Shown: positions 48,326-57,112 of the stretch, one piece after another
How positions within the stretch are numbered: position 1 is the stretch's first letter
Layout of the letters: each line of letters starts with the position of its first letter
Assembly (NCBI RefSeq): GCF_029892065.1
Contig: NZ_CP120374.1
Span: forward strand, 62,001 to 126,000
DNA: 64,000 nucleotides
DNA from: Sinorhizobium garamanticum
GTDB taxonomy: Bacteria; Pseudomonadota; Alphaproteobacteria; Rhizobiales; Rhizobiaceae
Direction: 5' to 3'
Notes under the pieces: generated by a model
Database searches by the model: none
What the model saw: only the letters and a program-made list of their open reading frames with translations
What the model was told of the DNA's origin: nothing
Translations under genes and position numbers: made by a program

Positions 48326-49000
48326 ATGAAAATCTTGATGGTTTTGACTTCGCATGACCAGCTCGGGAACACCGGCAAGCCGACCGGTTTCTGGCTCGAG
48401 GAGTTCGCGGCACCCTATTATGTTTTCAAGGACGCCGGCGCGGAGATCACACTTGCTTCGCCAAAGGGCGGCCAGCCACCGATCGATCCCAAGAGCGACG
48501 AGCCGGGCAACCAGACCGAGGCGATGGAGCGCTTCAAGAAAGATCCGGCGGCGCAGAAGGCGCTGGCAACTACAATAAAGCTCGGCGAGGTCAAAGCGGA
48601 TGGCTTCGACGCGATCTTCTATCCGGGTGGCCACGGCCCGCTGTGGGATCTCGCCGACGACAAGAACTCGATCACCTTGATCGAGGATTTCTACAACGCC
48701 GGCAAGCCGGTCGCGGCCGTTTGTCATGGCCCGGCTGTCCTGCACAAGGTAACCTATCAGGGACAGCCTATCGTCAAGGGAAAGCGCGTCACCGGCTTCA
48801 CCAACTCCGAGGAGGAAGCGGTGCAGCTGACCGACGTTGTGCCGTTCCTTGTCGAAGACGAGCTGAAACGTCTGGGCGGGCGCTACGAAAAGGCCGCCGA
48901 TTGGGCTGATTTCACCGTCGTGGACGGGCGGCTGATTACCGGCCAAAACCCGTCTTCGTCGACATCGGCCGCCAAGGAACTGCTGAAGCTTCTGCAGTAG
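48326..49000 (+). CDS. DJ-1/PfpI superfamily protein, Hsp31-like
   Basis: 224 residues from the ATG at 48326, with GAGGGAG eight bases upstream. The nucleophile Cys is near 133 in AVCHGPAVL, in the nucleophile elbow, with GGHGPLWDLADDKN before it and a Glu early in the chain (WLEEFAAPYY). These features match the yeast Hsp31/glyoxalase III type of class I glutamine-amidotransferase-like proteins, which detoxify methylglyoxal or protect proteins. A Rho-independent terminator follows at 49045. Confidence 0.88.
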   Translation: MKILMVLTSHDQLGNTGKPTGFWLEEFAAPYYVFKDAGAEITLASPKGGQPPIDPKSDEPGNQTEAMERFKKDPAAQKALATTIKLGEVKADGFDAIFYPGGHGPLWDLADDKNSITLIEDFYNAGKPVAAVCHGPAVLHKVTYQGQPIVKGKRVTGFTNSEEEAVQLTDVVPFLVEDELKRLGGRYEKAADWADFTVVDGRLITGQNPSSSTSAAKELLKLLQ

Positions 49001-49044
49001 CCGTTTCTGGCGCGGGCTGTTCGCCGGCTGCATTTTTTGCGGGT

Positions 49045-49070
49045 GCAGGAGGTTCCGCGGGACCTCCTGC
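49045..49070 (+). terminator. Terminator after the Hsp31-like gene
   Basis: A 9-bp perfect stem GCAGGAGGT/ACCTCCTGC with an 8-base loop is followed by TGCATTTTG. It lies 45 bases after the stop and before the next gene on the same strand. Confidence 0.65.
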
Positions 49071-49191
49071 TGCATTTTGATACACATCCGCTTGAGAGAG
49101 GACACAAGCCGGATACTTCGCTCTGGTCCCTTGCTGCGCGTGTCAAGCGCGACCGACGCCGGATAAGGCCTTGGTCCATTGCAGAGGGACG

Positions 49192-50955
49192 ATGATGATC
49201 CTTTTCACGATAGCTTACCTCGCAGGTGTGCTGACGATTGTCAGCCCCTGCATCCTCCCGGTTTTGCCCTTCGTGTTTTCCAGAGCCGGCCAGCCATTCG
49301 CGCGGAGCATTCTTCCGATGCTCATCGGAAAGGTCGTCACTTTCGCGGGCGTGGCGACGCTCGCCGCGATTGGCGGGGACTGGGCCGTCCAGGCGAATGA
49401 GGCCGGCCGATATGCGGCAATAGCGGTGCTCGCGGTCTTCGGCGTAATGCTGCTCTCGCCGCAACTGGCGGCGATCGTCACCCGACCGGCAGTCGCGCTC
49501 GGCAATCGCCTTTCGCAACGGACGGTGGGGCAAAAGGCGAGCGTTGGAGCATCTCTGCTCCTTGGTGTCGCAACCGGGCTTCTATGGGCGCCCTGCGCCG
49601 GTCCGATCCTGGGGCTGGTCCTGACCGGTGCCGCGCTCCATGGCGCCAATGTCGAGACGACTCTTCTGCTGACGGCCTACGCGGCGGGCGCGGCCACCTC
49701 GCTCGCCCTCGCTGTACTCGCCGGCGGAAGGGTGTTCGCGGCGATGAAGCGGTCGCTCGGTCTCGGCGAACGTCTGAGGCAGGGGCTCGGCATCACCGTG
49801 CTCGCCGGCGTCGCGGCAATTGCGCTCGGCCTCGACACCGGGCTTCTGGCACGCCTGTCTTATGCGGGCACGACGAACCTTGAGCAAGCGCTCCTCAACC
49901 GTCTGCGTGCCGACGCCTCCGGAGCGACGACCGTCGATCGTGCCGCATCGCCCGCGGATCGCCAGCAGCAGACCTATCGAAGCAGCTTGCCGGTGGAGGG
50001 TATTCTTCCTCCGCTCGACGGCGCCGTAGAGTGGCTGAATTCCAAGCCGCTGACAGTGGAAGCGCTGCGCGGCAAGGTCGTGCTCATCGATTTTTGGACC
50101 TACTCCTGCATCAACTGCATTCGCACGATCCCCTATGTTCGCGCCTGGGCGGAGAAGTACCGGGATCAGGGCCTGGTGGTTATCGGCGTGCATGCACCTG
50201 AATTCGCCTTCGAGAAGAGCATCGACAACGTCAAGCGGGCGGTCCGGGATTTCAAGATCGGCTATCCCGTTGCGATCGACAACGACTTCGCCATCTGGCG
50301 CGCCTTTGGGAACAGCTACTGGCCGGCGCACTATTTCATCGATGCCAAGGGTCAGATCAGGCATCACCACTTCGGGGAAGGCGACTATGAGCAGTCGGAG
50401 CGCGTCATACAGGACCTGCTGGCGGAAGCGGCGGGTGACCGCCGGGCGGGCAGCGGTCTTGTGAGGCCGGAGGTGAAAGGCGCCGAGGCGGCCCCCGATT
50501 TCGCCAACCTCCAGTCCGGAGAGGACTATGTCGGCTACATGCGCGCCGCGAACTTCGTATCGCCCGAAGGTGTCGCCGCCGATGAGCCACGCGACTATAC
50601 GAGCGGAAAGCCACGCCTCAACCAGTGGGGCCTCGCCGGCAACTGGACGGTAGGGCCCGAGCAGGCGACACTCAATCGCGCCGGCGGCGGCATCACCTAC
50701 AAGTTCAGCGCCCGCGACCTGCATCTCGTTCTCGGACCAGGGGCCGGTGGCAGGAAGGTACGCTTTCAGGTAAAAGTCGATGGCGTCGCACCGGGTCCGG
50801 ATCACGGTGCAGATATCGATCGCGATGGCAACGGCGCTGTTTCGGAAACGCGGCTCTACCAACTGGTTCGCCAATCGGGAGAGGTGCGGGAGCGGACGTT
50901 CGAGATCCGCTTCCTAGATCCGGGCGTGGAAGCATTTGTCTTCACATTTGGATGA
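49192..50955 (+). CDS. DipZ-like fusion: CcdA membrane domain plus thioredoxin-like domain and C-terminal extension
   Basis: About 587 residues. Residues 1-230 hold six CcdA/DsbD-type helices with the redox Cys in VSPCILPVLPF near 20 and WAPCAGPILG near 136. A TlpA-like thioredoxin domain follows at about 270-420 with the active site CINC near 306-309 (FWTYSCINCIRTIP). The last 150 residues are a beta-rich domain (NLQSGEDYVGYMRA ... FEIRFLDPGVEAFVFTFG) typical of DipZ proteins. It should carry electrons from cytoplasmic thioredoxin to periplasmic thiols. AGAGGGA precedes the start. Confidence 0.88.
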   Translation: MMILFTIAYLAGVLTIVSPCILPVLPFVFSRAGQPFARSILPMLIGKVVTFAGVATLAAIGGDWAVQANEAGRYAAIAVLAVFGVMLLSPQLAAIVTRPAVALGNRLSQRTVGQKASVGASLLLGVATGLLWAPCAGPILGLVLTGAALHGANVETTLLLTAYAAGAATSLALAVLAGGRVFAAMKRSLGLGERLRQGLGITVLAGVAAIALGLDTGLLARLSYAGTTNLEQALLNRLRADASGATTVDRAASPADRQQQTYRSSLPVEGILPPLDGAVEWLNSKPLTVEALRGKVVLIDFWTYSCINCIRTIPYVRAWAEKYRDQGLVVIGVHAPEFAFEKSIDNVKRAVRDFKIGYPVAIDNDFAIWRAFGNSYWPAHYFIDAKGQIRHHHFGEGDYEQSERVIQDLLAEAAGDRRAGSGLVRPEVKGAEAAPDFANLQSGEDYVGYMRAANFVSPEGVAADEPRDYTSGKPRLNQWGLAGNWTVGPEQATLNRAGGGITYKFSARDLHLVLGPGAGGRKVRFQVKVDGVAPGPDHGADIDRDGNGAVSETRLYQLVRQSGEVRERTFEIRFLDPGVEAFVFTFG

Positions 50956-51091
50956 GCGGGCAACCTCAGGCAGCAAGGGTTGCGGCCCAGTCGGTTCCCG
51001 GCCGCACCCGGTCGAGCTCGCCCTCGCTCGCCTCGGCCGAGCCGCCCGGATCCTCGCGAGCACCACAAGAACCCGGAAGGAGAGTTCAAAA

Positions 51092-51271
51092 ATGCGCTTT
51101 TTTGTTCTGGCCGTTGCCATCCTCGCACTCGCTGCCGCACCCTGTGCCTGGGATTCCGATCCGCGGGAGCCGTCAGCAATCTCGGCGCTCTTCGGTGGAC
51201 CGCCGCCTTGGCCTGGCGCGGGTTCGCTGCCGGAAGGGCCTACGCCTGCCTTTGGGGCGCTCGAACGATAA
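51092..51271 (+). CDS. Small secreted protein, about 59 residues, function unknown
   Basis: The frame begins at ATG 51092 with AGGAGAG eight bases upstream. A hydrophobic N-terminus RFFVLAVAILALAAAPCAW is a plausible signal peptide; Ala-Pro-Cys lies at its end, but the lipobox is not canonical. The mature part is short and rich in Pro and Gly (FGGPPPWPGAGSLPEGP). I recognise no family. Its spacing behind dipZ (about 136 bases) leaves open co-transcription. It is supported by the ribosome site and signal peptide only. Confidence 0.55.
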   Translation: MRFFVLAVAILALAAAPCAWDSDPREPSAISALFGGPPPWPGAGSLPEGPTPAFGALER

Positions 51272-51300
51272 AGGACGTGCCGGCATAGAGCGGATGTCCT

Positions 51301-51324
51301 AAAATGCCGGATATATGACATTTG
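51301..51324. promoter_or_regulatory. Motif copy 1 upstream of the SDR gene (shared with the GlxA/AraC-type gene)
   Basis: Read on the minus strand, this segment gives CAAATG, T, CATATAT, then CCGGCATTTT. It matches 19 of 24 positions with 52348-52371. It sits 57 bases before the SDR start and so may be an operator. Confidence 0.45.
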
Positions 51325-51380
51325 AGCCATGGCCGTTTCGGCCTACTATCAGGCTCCAAATCCAACGGAAAGGAGCCGTC

Positions 51381-52184
51381 ATGACCCAGCATTCGAAAGG
51401 TACCGCTCTTATCACCGGCGCATCCTCGGGCATTGGTGCGATCTATGCCGATCGCCTTGCGCGCAAGGGATATGACTTGATCCTGGTCGCCCGCAACCAG
51501 GCCCGCCTCGACGAACTGGCCAGGCGCCTTGCCGACGATACCGGCCGCACCGTCGAAGTGGTCACCGCGGATCTCGGCAAAAAGGCCGATCTCCACCGTA
51601 TCGGGCAGATCCTTCAGACCGACGCCAGCATCACCATGCTGGTCAATAACGCCGGCATCGGCGCGACCGCCCCGCTGCTCGACTCCGATATCGAGAAGAT
51701 GGAAGAGATGATCACGCTGAACGTCAGCGCGTTGACGCGGCTGACCTATGCGGCGGTCCCTGGCTTCGTTGCCCGCGGGAACGGTGCGATCATCAACATC
51801 GCTTCGATCGTCGGCATCGCTCCGGAAGTGCTGAACGGCGTCTACGGCGGCAGCAAGGCCTTCGTGCTCGCTTTCACCTTGTCGCTTCAAAAGGAGCTTG
51901 CCGAAAAGAATATCCGCATCCAGGCCGTACTCCCTGGCGCGACGGCGACCGATTTCTGGGGCATTGCCGGAACGCCATTGGAGCATGTGCCAAGTGAGAT
52001 CGTCATGCCCGCCGAGGACATGGTGGACGCCGCTCTTGCCGGCTTCGATCTCGGCGAGCACGTCACCATTCCATCACTGCCGGACGCCGCCGATTGGGAA
52101 GCCTACGAGGCGGCTCGCCAGAAGCTCATGCCGAACCTTTCACTCAGCGTCCCCGCCGCCCGATATCGAGCGTTGGTCGGCTAG
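51381..52184 (+). CDS. Short-chain dehydrogenase/reductase
   Basis: 267 residues from ATG 51381, preceded by AAAGGAG. Cofactor loop TGASSGIGAIY near 14-24, NNAGIGATAP near 94, catalytic Ser in NIASIVGIAPE and intact YxxxK in VYGGSKAFVLAF. The pattern with DSDIEKMEEMITLNVSALTRLTY and PGATATDFW is that of the DltE/YqjQ-like SDRs of broad or unknown substrate. It is followed by a GlxA-type AraC regulator on the same strand, whose promoter shares a DNA motif with this one. Confidence 0.88.
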   Translation: MTQHSKGTALITGASSGIGAIYADRLARKGYDLILVARNQARLDELARRLADDTGRTVEVVTADLGKKADLHRIGQILQTDASITMLVNNAGIGATAPLLDSDIEKMEEMITLNVSALTRLTYAAVPGFVARGNGAIINIASIVGIAPEVLNGVYGGSKAFVLAFTLSLQKELAEKNIRIQAVLPGATATDFWGIAGTPLEHVPSEIVMPAEDMVDAALAGFDLGEHVTIPSLPDAADWEAYEAARQKLMPNLSLSVPAARYRALVG

Positions 52185-52347
52185 CGGTCCATATGCAGGC
52201 GACACGGTATGCGCTCCTGGTAGGGCGCGTACCGCCTCAATCGATGAATGGATGACCGGCCGGAACCGACCTGTCGGCCGCGGATGGGCTGGTCGAGGAC
52301 CAGTGAAGCCATTCCGCATTTCGCAGCGCAGGGTTTATACCATGTCG

Positions 52348-52371
52348 CAAATGCCATATATACAGCAATTC
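52348..52371. promoter_or_regulatory. Motif copy 2 in the leader of the GlxA/AraC-type regulator
   Basis: CAAATG, C, CATATAT, then ACAGCAATTC repeats, in the opposite orientation, the element at 51301-51324. It ends 18 bases before the regulator's preferred ATG (52390), where an autorepressor could block expression. Confidence 0.45.
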
Positions 52372-52389
52372 CGGCCAGGGAATTGCGCC

Positions 52390-53328
52390 ATGCATCGTAT
52401 CGGCTTTGTCGTCTTTCCAAGATTCCAGCTCATGGGCTTCGCCGCAGTGACCGCCTTCGAGATGGCCAATATCGCGCTGGGAGAGCCGGCCTACGAGATA
52501 GAGCTGCTTTCGGAAAGGGGCGGGGAGGTCACGTCGTCCGCCGGCTTCGGTGTCGTCACGAAAGCCTTCGATAACGCCGCCTACGACACGGTCATGTTCG
52601 GCGCCGGCTCGACGATCGAGCCGATGACCCCAGGGCTGATCGAGTTCGCGCATCACGCGCTCGAAACGGCGCGGCGCGTAGCTGCCCCATGCACGGGCGC
52701 CTTCATCCTCGCGGAAGCCGGCCTGCTGGATGGGCGCCGGGCGACCACCCACTGGGCCTTCGCACGCCAGTTCCAGGAGCGGTTCCCGACCGTGAAGGTC
52801 GAGGAGGACCGCATCTTTATCGTCGACGGCAGCGTGTGGACGTCTGCCGGGATGACGGCAAGCATCGATCTTGCGTTGGCGATGATCGAGAAGGACCACG
52901 GCCAGGACGTCGCACGCTCGGTCGCCCGCAAGCTCGTCGTCTACCACCGGCGCGCCGGCGGCCAGTCGCAGTTCTCCGCATTGCTCGAACTCGATCCGAA
53001 ATCCGACCGGATCCAGCGATCGATCGATTACGCCAAGTCGCATCTGCGCGGAGTCCTGTCGGTGGAAGAGCTGGCGGATGCGGCCGGTTTGAGCGCGCGC
53101 CAGTTCAGCCGGGCGTTTCGGGCCGAAACCGGGCAGTCGCCCGCCAAGGCCGTGGAGAACCTTCGCGTGGAGGCGGCCCGGCTGATGATGGAGCAGGGCC
53201 GACATTCCATGGACGTGATCGCCGAAGAGACCGGCTTTGCCGATCGCGACCGCATGCGCCGGGCCTTTCTTCGCACGCTCGGCCAGCCGCCCCAAACGAT
53301 CCGGCGAAATGCACGCGAGAGCGCATAG
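52390..53328 (+). CDS. GlxA-family AraC-type transcriptional regulator
   Basis: 312 residues from MHRIGFVVFPRFQ, the conserved start of this family; a longer frame back to 51898 overlaps the SDR gene and is not credible. Residues 1-185 form a DJ-1/PfpI-like domain (GFAAVTAFEMANIALG ... APCTGAFILAEAGLLDGRRATTHW, with the elbow Cys near 98). The last 100 residues are an AraC double HTH (LSVEELADAAGLSARQFSRAFRAETGQSP and DVIAEETGFADRDRMRRAFLRTLG). It probably controls the upstream SDR and itself through the shared motif. Confidence 0.9.
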   Translation: MHRIGFVVFPRFQLMGFAAVTAFEMANIALGEPAYEIELLSERGGEVTSSAGFGVVTKAFDNAAYDTVMFGAGSTIEPMTPGLIEFAHHALETARRVAAPCTGAFILAEAGLLDGRRATTHWAFARQFQERFPTVKVEEDRIFIVDGSVWTSAGMTASIDLALAMIEKDHGQDVARSVARKLVVYHRRAGGQSQFSALLELDPKSDRIQRSIDYAKSHLRGVLSVEELADAAGLSARQFSRAFRAETGQSPAKAVENLRVEAARLMMEQGRHSMDVIAEETGFADRDRMRRAFLRTLGQPPQTIRRNARESA

Positions 53329-53522
53329 GGAGCGGCAAGCGGCCACCCGATCAGGCGCGTCGCCAGCCTCGGCAAGTGTCGACGCAGCGGCATGAAATTG
53401 TATCTCACTGTGTCTGGGCGCCTGATTTCGACACAGGCTTTCAATTTCGCCGGCTGAGGACACAGTGAAGACAAGTGTGTGCCTGCATCTGCTGCTGTCT
53501 TCACACAGTCGGGTAAGAATCA

Positions 53523-54569
53523 ATGACAGAGGAACTCAACCAGCCGCGGCGGCATTTCATGGGAATGGCGGCGTTGGCCGTCGCAGCCGCTAAGCTCGGC
53601 ATGACGAGCATCGCCCACGCGCAACCAAGCAGCCAGGTCCACATTCCCGCGACCGCGCCTGGGACGAACACATCCTTCGCCTCGATCAAGCAGATCGACG
53701 CCGGCGTGCTGAATGTCGGCTATGCCGAGCTCGGCGCGAGCGACGCGCCTGTGGTCATCCTTCTGCATGGCTGGCCCTATGACATTCATACCTATGTCGA
53801 TGTGGCACCGCTCTTGGCGGACGCCGGCTACCGGGTGATCGTTCCCTATCTGCGTGGCTATGGCACGACGCGCTTCCTGTCGCCCGACACGCCGCGCAAC
53901 GGCCAACAGTCGGCGATTGCCGCTGACATCATCGACCTGATGGATGCGCTCGGGATCGAGAAGGCGGTCATCGCCGGCTGCGATTGGGGAGCGCGAACCG
54001 CCAACATCATCGCCGCTCTCTGGCCGGAGCGGTGCAAGGCCCTGGTTTCGGTGAGCGGCTACCTCATCGGCAGCCGTGACCTGAACAAGAAGCCCTTGCC
54101 GCCGAAGGCGGAACTTGCCTGGTGGTACCAGTTCTACTTTGCCACCGAACGCGGCAGAGCCGGCTACGAGCAAAACCGCGCCGAATTCGCGAGGCTCATC
54201 TGGCAGCTCGCATCGCCGAAATGGAATTTCGACGACGCCACCTTCAACCGCAGCGCAGCGGCGTTCGAGAACCCGGATCATGTCGACATCACCGTCCACA
54301 ATTATCGCTGGCGGATCAGCCTGGCTGATGGCGAGCGAAAATACGACGATCTGGAAGAGAAGCTCGCCAAATTCCCATTGCTCGACGTGCCGACGATCAC
54401 CCTGGAGGGCGATGCCAATGGCGCCCCGCATCCGGAGCCTTCGGCCTATGCCAAGAAGTTTTCCGGCAAGTATGAGCATCGGTTGATCACGGGCGGCATC
54501 GGTCACAACCTGCCGCAGGAAGCGCCGCAGGCTTTCGCCCAGGCCGTTGTCGACGTCGATCGTTTCTGA
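53523..54569 (+). CDS. Alpha/beta hydrolase with Tat-like leader (epoxide hydrolase/haloalkane dehalogenase-like)
   Basis: 348 residues. The leader carries a twin-arginine-type motif QPRRHFMGMAALAVAAA and ends near AHAQ, suggesting Tat export. HGWPYDIH near residue 83 is the oxyanion region. The nucleophile is the Asp of AGCDWGARTAN near 155. The catalytic His is in GGIGHNLPQE near the C-terminus. Asp as nucleophile points to epoxide or haloalkane hydrolysis rather than esters. The substrate cannot be fixed. An unrelated 3' hydrolase fragment follows. Confidence 0.87.
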   Translation: MTEELNQPRRHFMGMAALAVAAAKLGMTSIAHAQPSSQVHIPATAPGTNTSFASIKQIDAGVLNVGYAELGASDAPVVILLHGWPYDIHTYVDVAPLLADAGYRVIVPYLRGYGTTRFLSPDTPRNGQQSAIAADIIDLMDALGIEKAVIAGCDWGARTANIIAALWPERCKALVSVSGYLIGSRDLNKKPLPPKAELAWWYQFYFATERGRAGYEQNRAEFARLIWQLASPKWNFDDATFNRSAAAFENPDHVDITVHNYRWRISLADGERKYDDLEEKLAKFPLLDVPTITLEGDANGAPHPEPSAYAKKFSGKYEHRLITGGIGHNLPQEAPQAFAQAVVDVDRF

Positions 54570-54713
54570 TCCGCTTAGCTTGCGGGCGGTGATTGCTGAA
54601 CGCCTGCCCGTGCATGCGGTGACGATCATCCCCCGGGGCGGCACAGCCACATCGGCCGCCTTCCGTCGCCCCTTGCAGACTGGGAGCATGATCGTGCCCG
54701 GACTTTATTCGCT

Positions 54714-54929
54714 AATGGCAAGCCTTTTGCTCCGATGTTTGTGTCGATACCGGTTGCCGTGGGCGCGTTTCGGGACGAACGTTATCAAGCAGCACGTTCC
54801 TGGGCAGAGAAGACGTTACCCAAGCTCATTCGCTACAACCGGCTCGATAAAGGTGGGCACTTTGCCCGCCTGGAGCAGCTGGAAGTGTTAGCGCGCGAGC
54901 TCAGAGCCTCGTTCAAGTCATTGCGTTAG
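54714..54929 (+). pseudogene. 3' fragment of an epoxide hydrolase (EHN superfamily)
   Basis: The frame translates as NGKPFAPMFVSIPVAVGAF, then RDERYQAARSWAEKTLPKLI and RYNRLDKGGHFARLEQLEVL, ending ELRASFKSLR. This is the C-terminal end of an EHN-type hydrolase, including the catalytic His in KGGHFA, closely similar to the end of the intact gene at 57994 (YNRVDKGGHFAAWEEPDLF). The nucleophile and cap portions are missing, so only debris remains. An ATG at 54735 is unlikely to be a functional start. Confidence 0.75.
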
Positions 54930-54990
54930 TCGATTGAAAAGAAACAAAGGCGCGCCCCTGCGTCGCCTTTTCAGACACAAGGAGAAAGCC

Positions 54991-55626
54991 ATGACAGCTG
55001 CAACCAGCACCGAGAGAGTGCCAACGGTGGACCTGAAGCTCGAGGTCGTCGTCATCCCTGTTTCGGACGTCGACCGTGCCAAGAGTTTTTATGGCGGCCT
55101 CGGTTGGCGGCTCGACGCCGACTTTGCCGTCGGTGACACCTTCCGCGTCGTGCAGTTCACGCCGCCGGGCTCGCCGAGCTCGATCCATTTCGGCAAGGGG
55201 ATCACCTCGGTCACGCCCGGATCGGTAGGTGGCATGTACCTGGTCGTGTCGGACATCGAGGTCGCGCGCGCCGAACTCATCAACCAGGGCGCCGAGGTGA
55301 GCGAAATCTTCCATCGCGCCGGTCCCGGACAGCCGCCGGTGAGCGGACGTCACCCCGAGCGTGGCAGCTATCGCTCCTACGCCACGTTCAGCGATCCGGA
55401 CGGCAACGGCTGGCTGCTCCAGGAGGTCACCGAGCGCTTGCCTGGACGCGTCGACGCGGGCGCCACGACATTCGCCTCGGTGGCCGATCTCGCTAGCGCC
55501 TTCCGGCGTGCGGAGGCTGCCCACGGCGAATACGAGAAGCAACTCGGCCACCGGGACGAGGATTGGCCCAACTGGTACGCCGAGTACATCGTCCGGGAAC
55601 AGGCCGGCGAGCCGCAACCGTCGTGA
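54991..55626 (+). CDS. VOC/glyoxalase superfamily protein
   Basis: 211 residues from the ATG at 54991, with AAGGAG upstream. One VOC domain spans about 15-145: LKLEVVVIPVSDVDRAKSFYGGLGWRLDADFAVG and GSYRSYATFSDPDGNGWLLQEVTERLPG. Residues 150-211 form a helical tail (ASVADLASAFRRAEAAHGEYEKQLGHRDEDWPNWYAEYI) common in a group of VOC proteins from soil bacteria. Metal use and substrate are unknown. Confidence 0.85.
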   Translation: MTAATSTERVPTVDLKLEVVVIPVSDVDRAKSFYGGLGWRLDADFAVGDTFRVVQFTPPGSPSSIHFGKGITSVTPGSVGGMYLVVSDIEVARAELINQGAEVSEIFHRAGPGQPPVSGRHPERGSYRSYATFSDPDGNGWLLQEVTERLPGRVDAGATTFASVADLASAFRRAEAAHGEYEKQLGHRDEDWPNWYAEYIVREQAGEPQPS

Positions 55627-55789
55627 GCGGCGACCGCCGTGTAAATGAGTGCGAAGGCAGGGTGGTCCGCAAGCCGCCCTGTTGCCCTGGAGCGCGCCAG
55701 TTCACGATTTAAGTGAAATGAAAGATGTAACTCTTTGAAACTTCGTAGTTTTGGACGGAATCTCGCTGCATATTTTTCCCTGCATTGCT

Positions 55790-57112
55790 CTATCCGCGAA
55801 GGGTGATTTCCGCCGCCAGACCGCCACCCTCGCGGTTGCGCAAGGTCAATGAGGCGCCGATGACGGTCGCGAGTTGCTGGGCGATGGCAAGGCCGAGACC
55901 CGTCCCGCCGGTTTCGCGGTTGCGTGACTGTTCCAGGCGATAGAAGGGTTCCATCACCGCTTCCAGCTCGCTTTCCGGAATGCCTGGGCCGCGATCGAGG
56001 ACCTTTATGACCACGGTGTCGTCGGCGCGGCGCTGCACCCCAATTTCCGCCCCGCCGCCGAACTTCAGCGCATTGTCGATCAGGTTGGTGAGGATTCGCT
56101 TCAAGGCGTGCGGCCGGGTCACGATGGCCCCGCCGCTCAATTCTCCGACGGTGACGGCCTTGCCGGTATCCTGATAGTCATAGGCCAGACTCTCGATGAA
56201 CGAGGCGAGATCGATGCGCGAGGCCTTTTCGTCGTTGCCGTGGGCGCTGCGCGCATAGGCGACCCCTTCCTTGACGAGACGTTCGACTTCGTCGAGGTCC
56301 TGAATCAGCTTGTTCCTGTCAATGGATTCTTCGGCCATTTCCGCGCGGAGCTTCATGCGCGTAATCGGAGTCTGGAGATCATGTGAGATCGCCGCGAGGA
56401 TCTGCACGCGCTCCTCCAGATACTGCGCAATGCGATCGCGCATCGCATTGAAGGCCGTTGCCGCATAGGCGACTTCCCTTGGCCCGGTCTCGCTGAGCCG
56501 CGGCGTGTTGCCGGTCGGGTCAAGCGTGTCGACGGCTCTTGCAAGATTGGCGAGGGGGCGGACGGCCTGGCGCATGGCGAGCCAGCTGCACAGAACCAGG
56601 AGGGCAAGCTGCGCAACGAGTACGTAGGGCAGCCAGTCGGCCACTGGCATGACGCCCCTTGGCGTGACATCTATCGTCAGCGGTGCGCCGTCGCTTAGGC
56701 GAAGATGGGCCTGAAAACGGCGGGCTCCGCCGGGGATCGATTCAACCTCGATCGGGTATTTCGCGCCGATTGCGGTCTGGATCCTCGAGGCGACCTCGGC
56801 GTCGGCCGCCTTAAGTACGGGATTGCCGGGGATGCCTTGCCCAAGAACGAACCGGTGGGACCCGCGATCAAGTTGGCCGAGCCAGGCGGCACGCTCGGCC
56901 GCGGGGAGCCGGTCAAGGATGGCGATCGACGTTGCGACGTCATTTTCGAGCGTATTGAACATCACCGACCTGGCAGCGATGTAGCGTTCGGAAAACAAGA
57001 CCGCAAACGACATGGCGTGGGCGATTGTCAGACCGGCAAGCAGAATGACGAACAGTCGCGCTCTGAGTGTGCGCGGCCACAGGCGAATTCCGTTGAGAAC
57101 GGTGGGCGCCAT
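55790..57112 (-). CDS. EnvZ-like sensor histidine kinase
   Basis: 440 residues. TM1 at about 15-37, a periplasmic domain of about 125 residues, TM2 near 165-185, HAMP (RQAVRPLANLARAVDTLD ... ATAFNAMRDRIAQYL), then HisKA with the phospho-acceptor His in LAAISHDLQTPITRMKLRAEM. ATPase boxes: NLIDNALKFGG, VLDRGPGIPESEL and GGTGLGLAIAQQL. This is the EnvZ/OmpB-type pattern of alphaproteobacteria. Its start shares one base with the response regulator stop. Confidence 0.9.
   Translation of the reverse strand: MAPTVLNGIRLWPRTLRARLFVILLAGLTIAHAMSFAVLFSERYIAARSVMFNTLENDVATSIAILDRLPAAERAAWLGQLDRGSHRFVLGQGIPGNPVLKAADAEVASRIQTAIGAKYPIEVESIPGGARRFQAHLRLSDGAPLTIDVTPRGVMPVADWLPYVLVAQLALLVLCSWLAMRQAVRPLANLARAVDTLDPTGNTPRLSETGPREVAYAATAFNAMRDRIAQYLEERVQILAAISHDLQTPITRMKLRAEMAEESIDRNKLIQDLDEVERLVKEGVAYARSAHGNDEKASRIDLASFIESLAYDYQDTGKAVTVGELSGGAIVTRPHALKRILTNLIDNALKFGGGAEIGVQRRADDTVVIKVLDRGPGIPESELEAVMEPFYRLEQSRNRETGGTGLGLAIAQQLATVIGASLTLRNREGGGLAAEITLRG

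Noticed and set aside
55658..55681. CAGGGTGG/CCGCCCTG hairpin as a terminator between the VOC gene and the EnvZ-like kinase
   Set aside because: The stem contains a G-T pair and no U-run follows; too weak to list as a feature.
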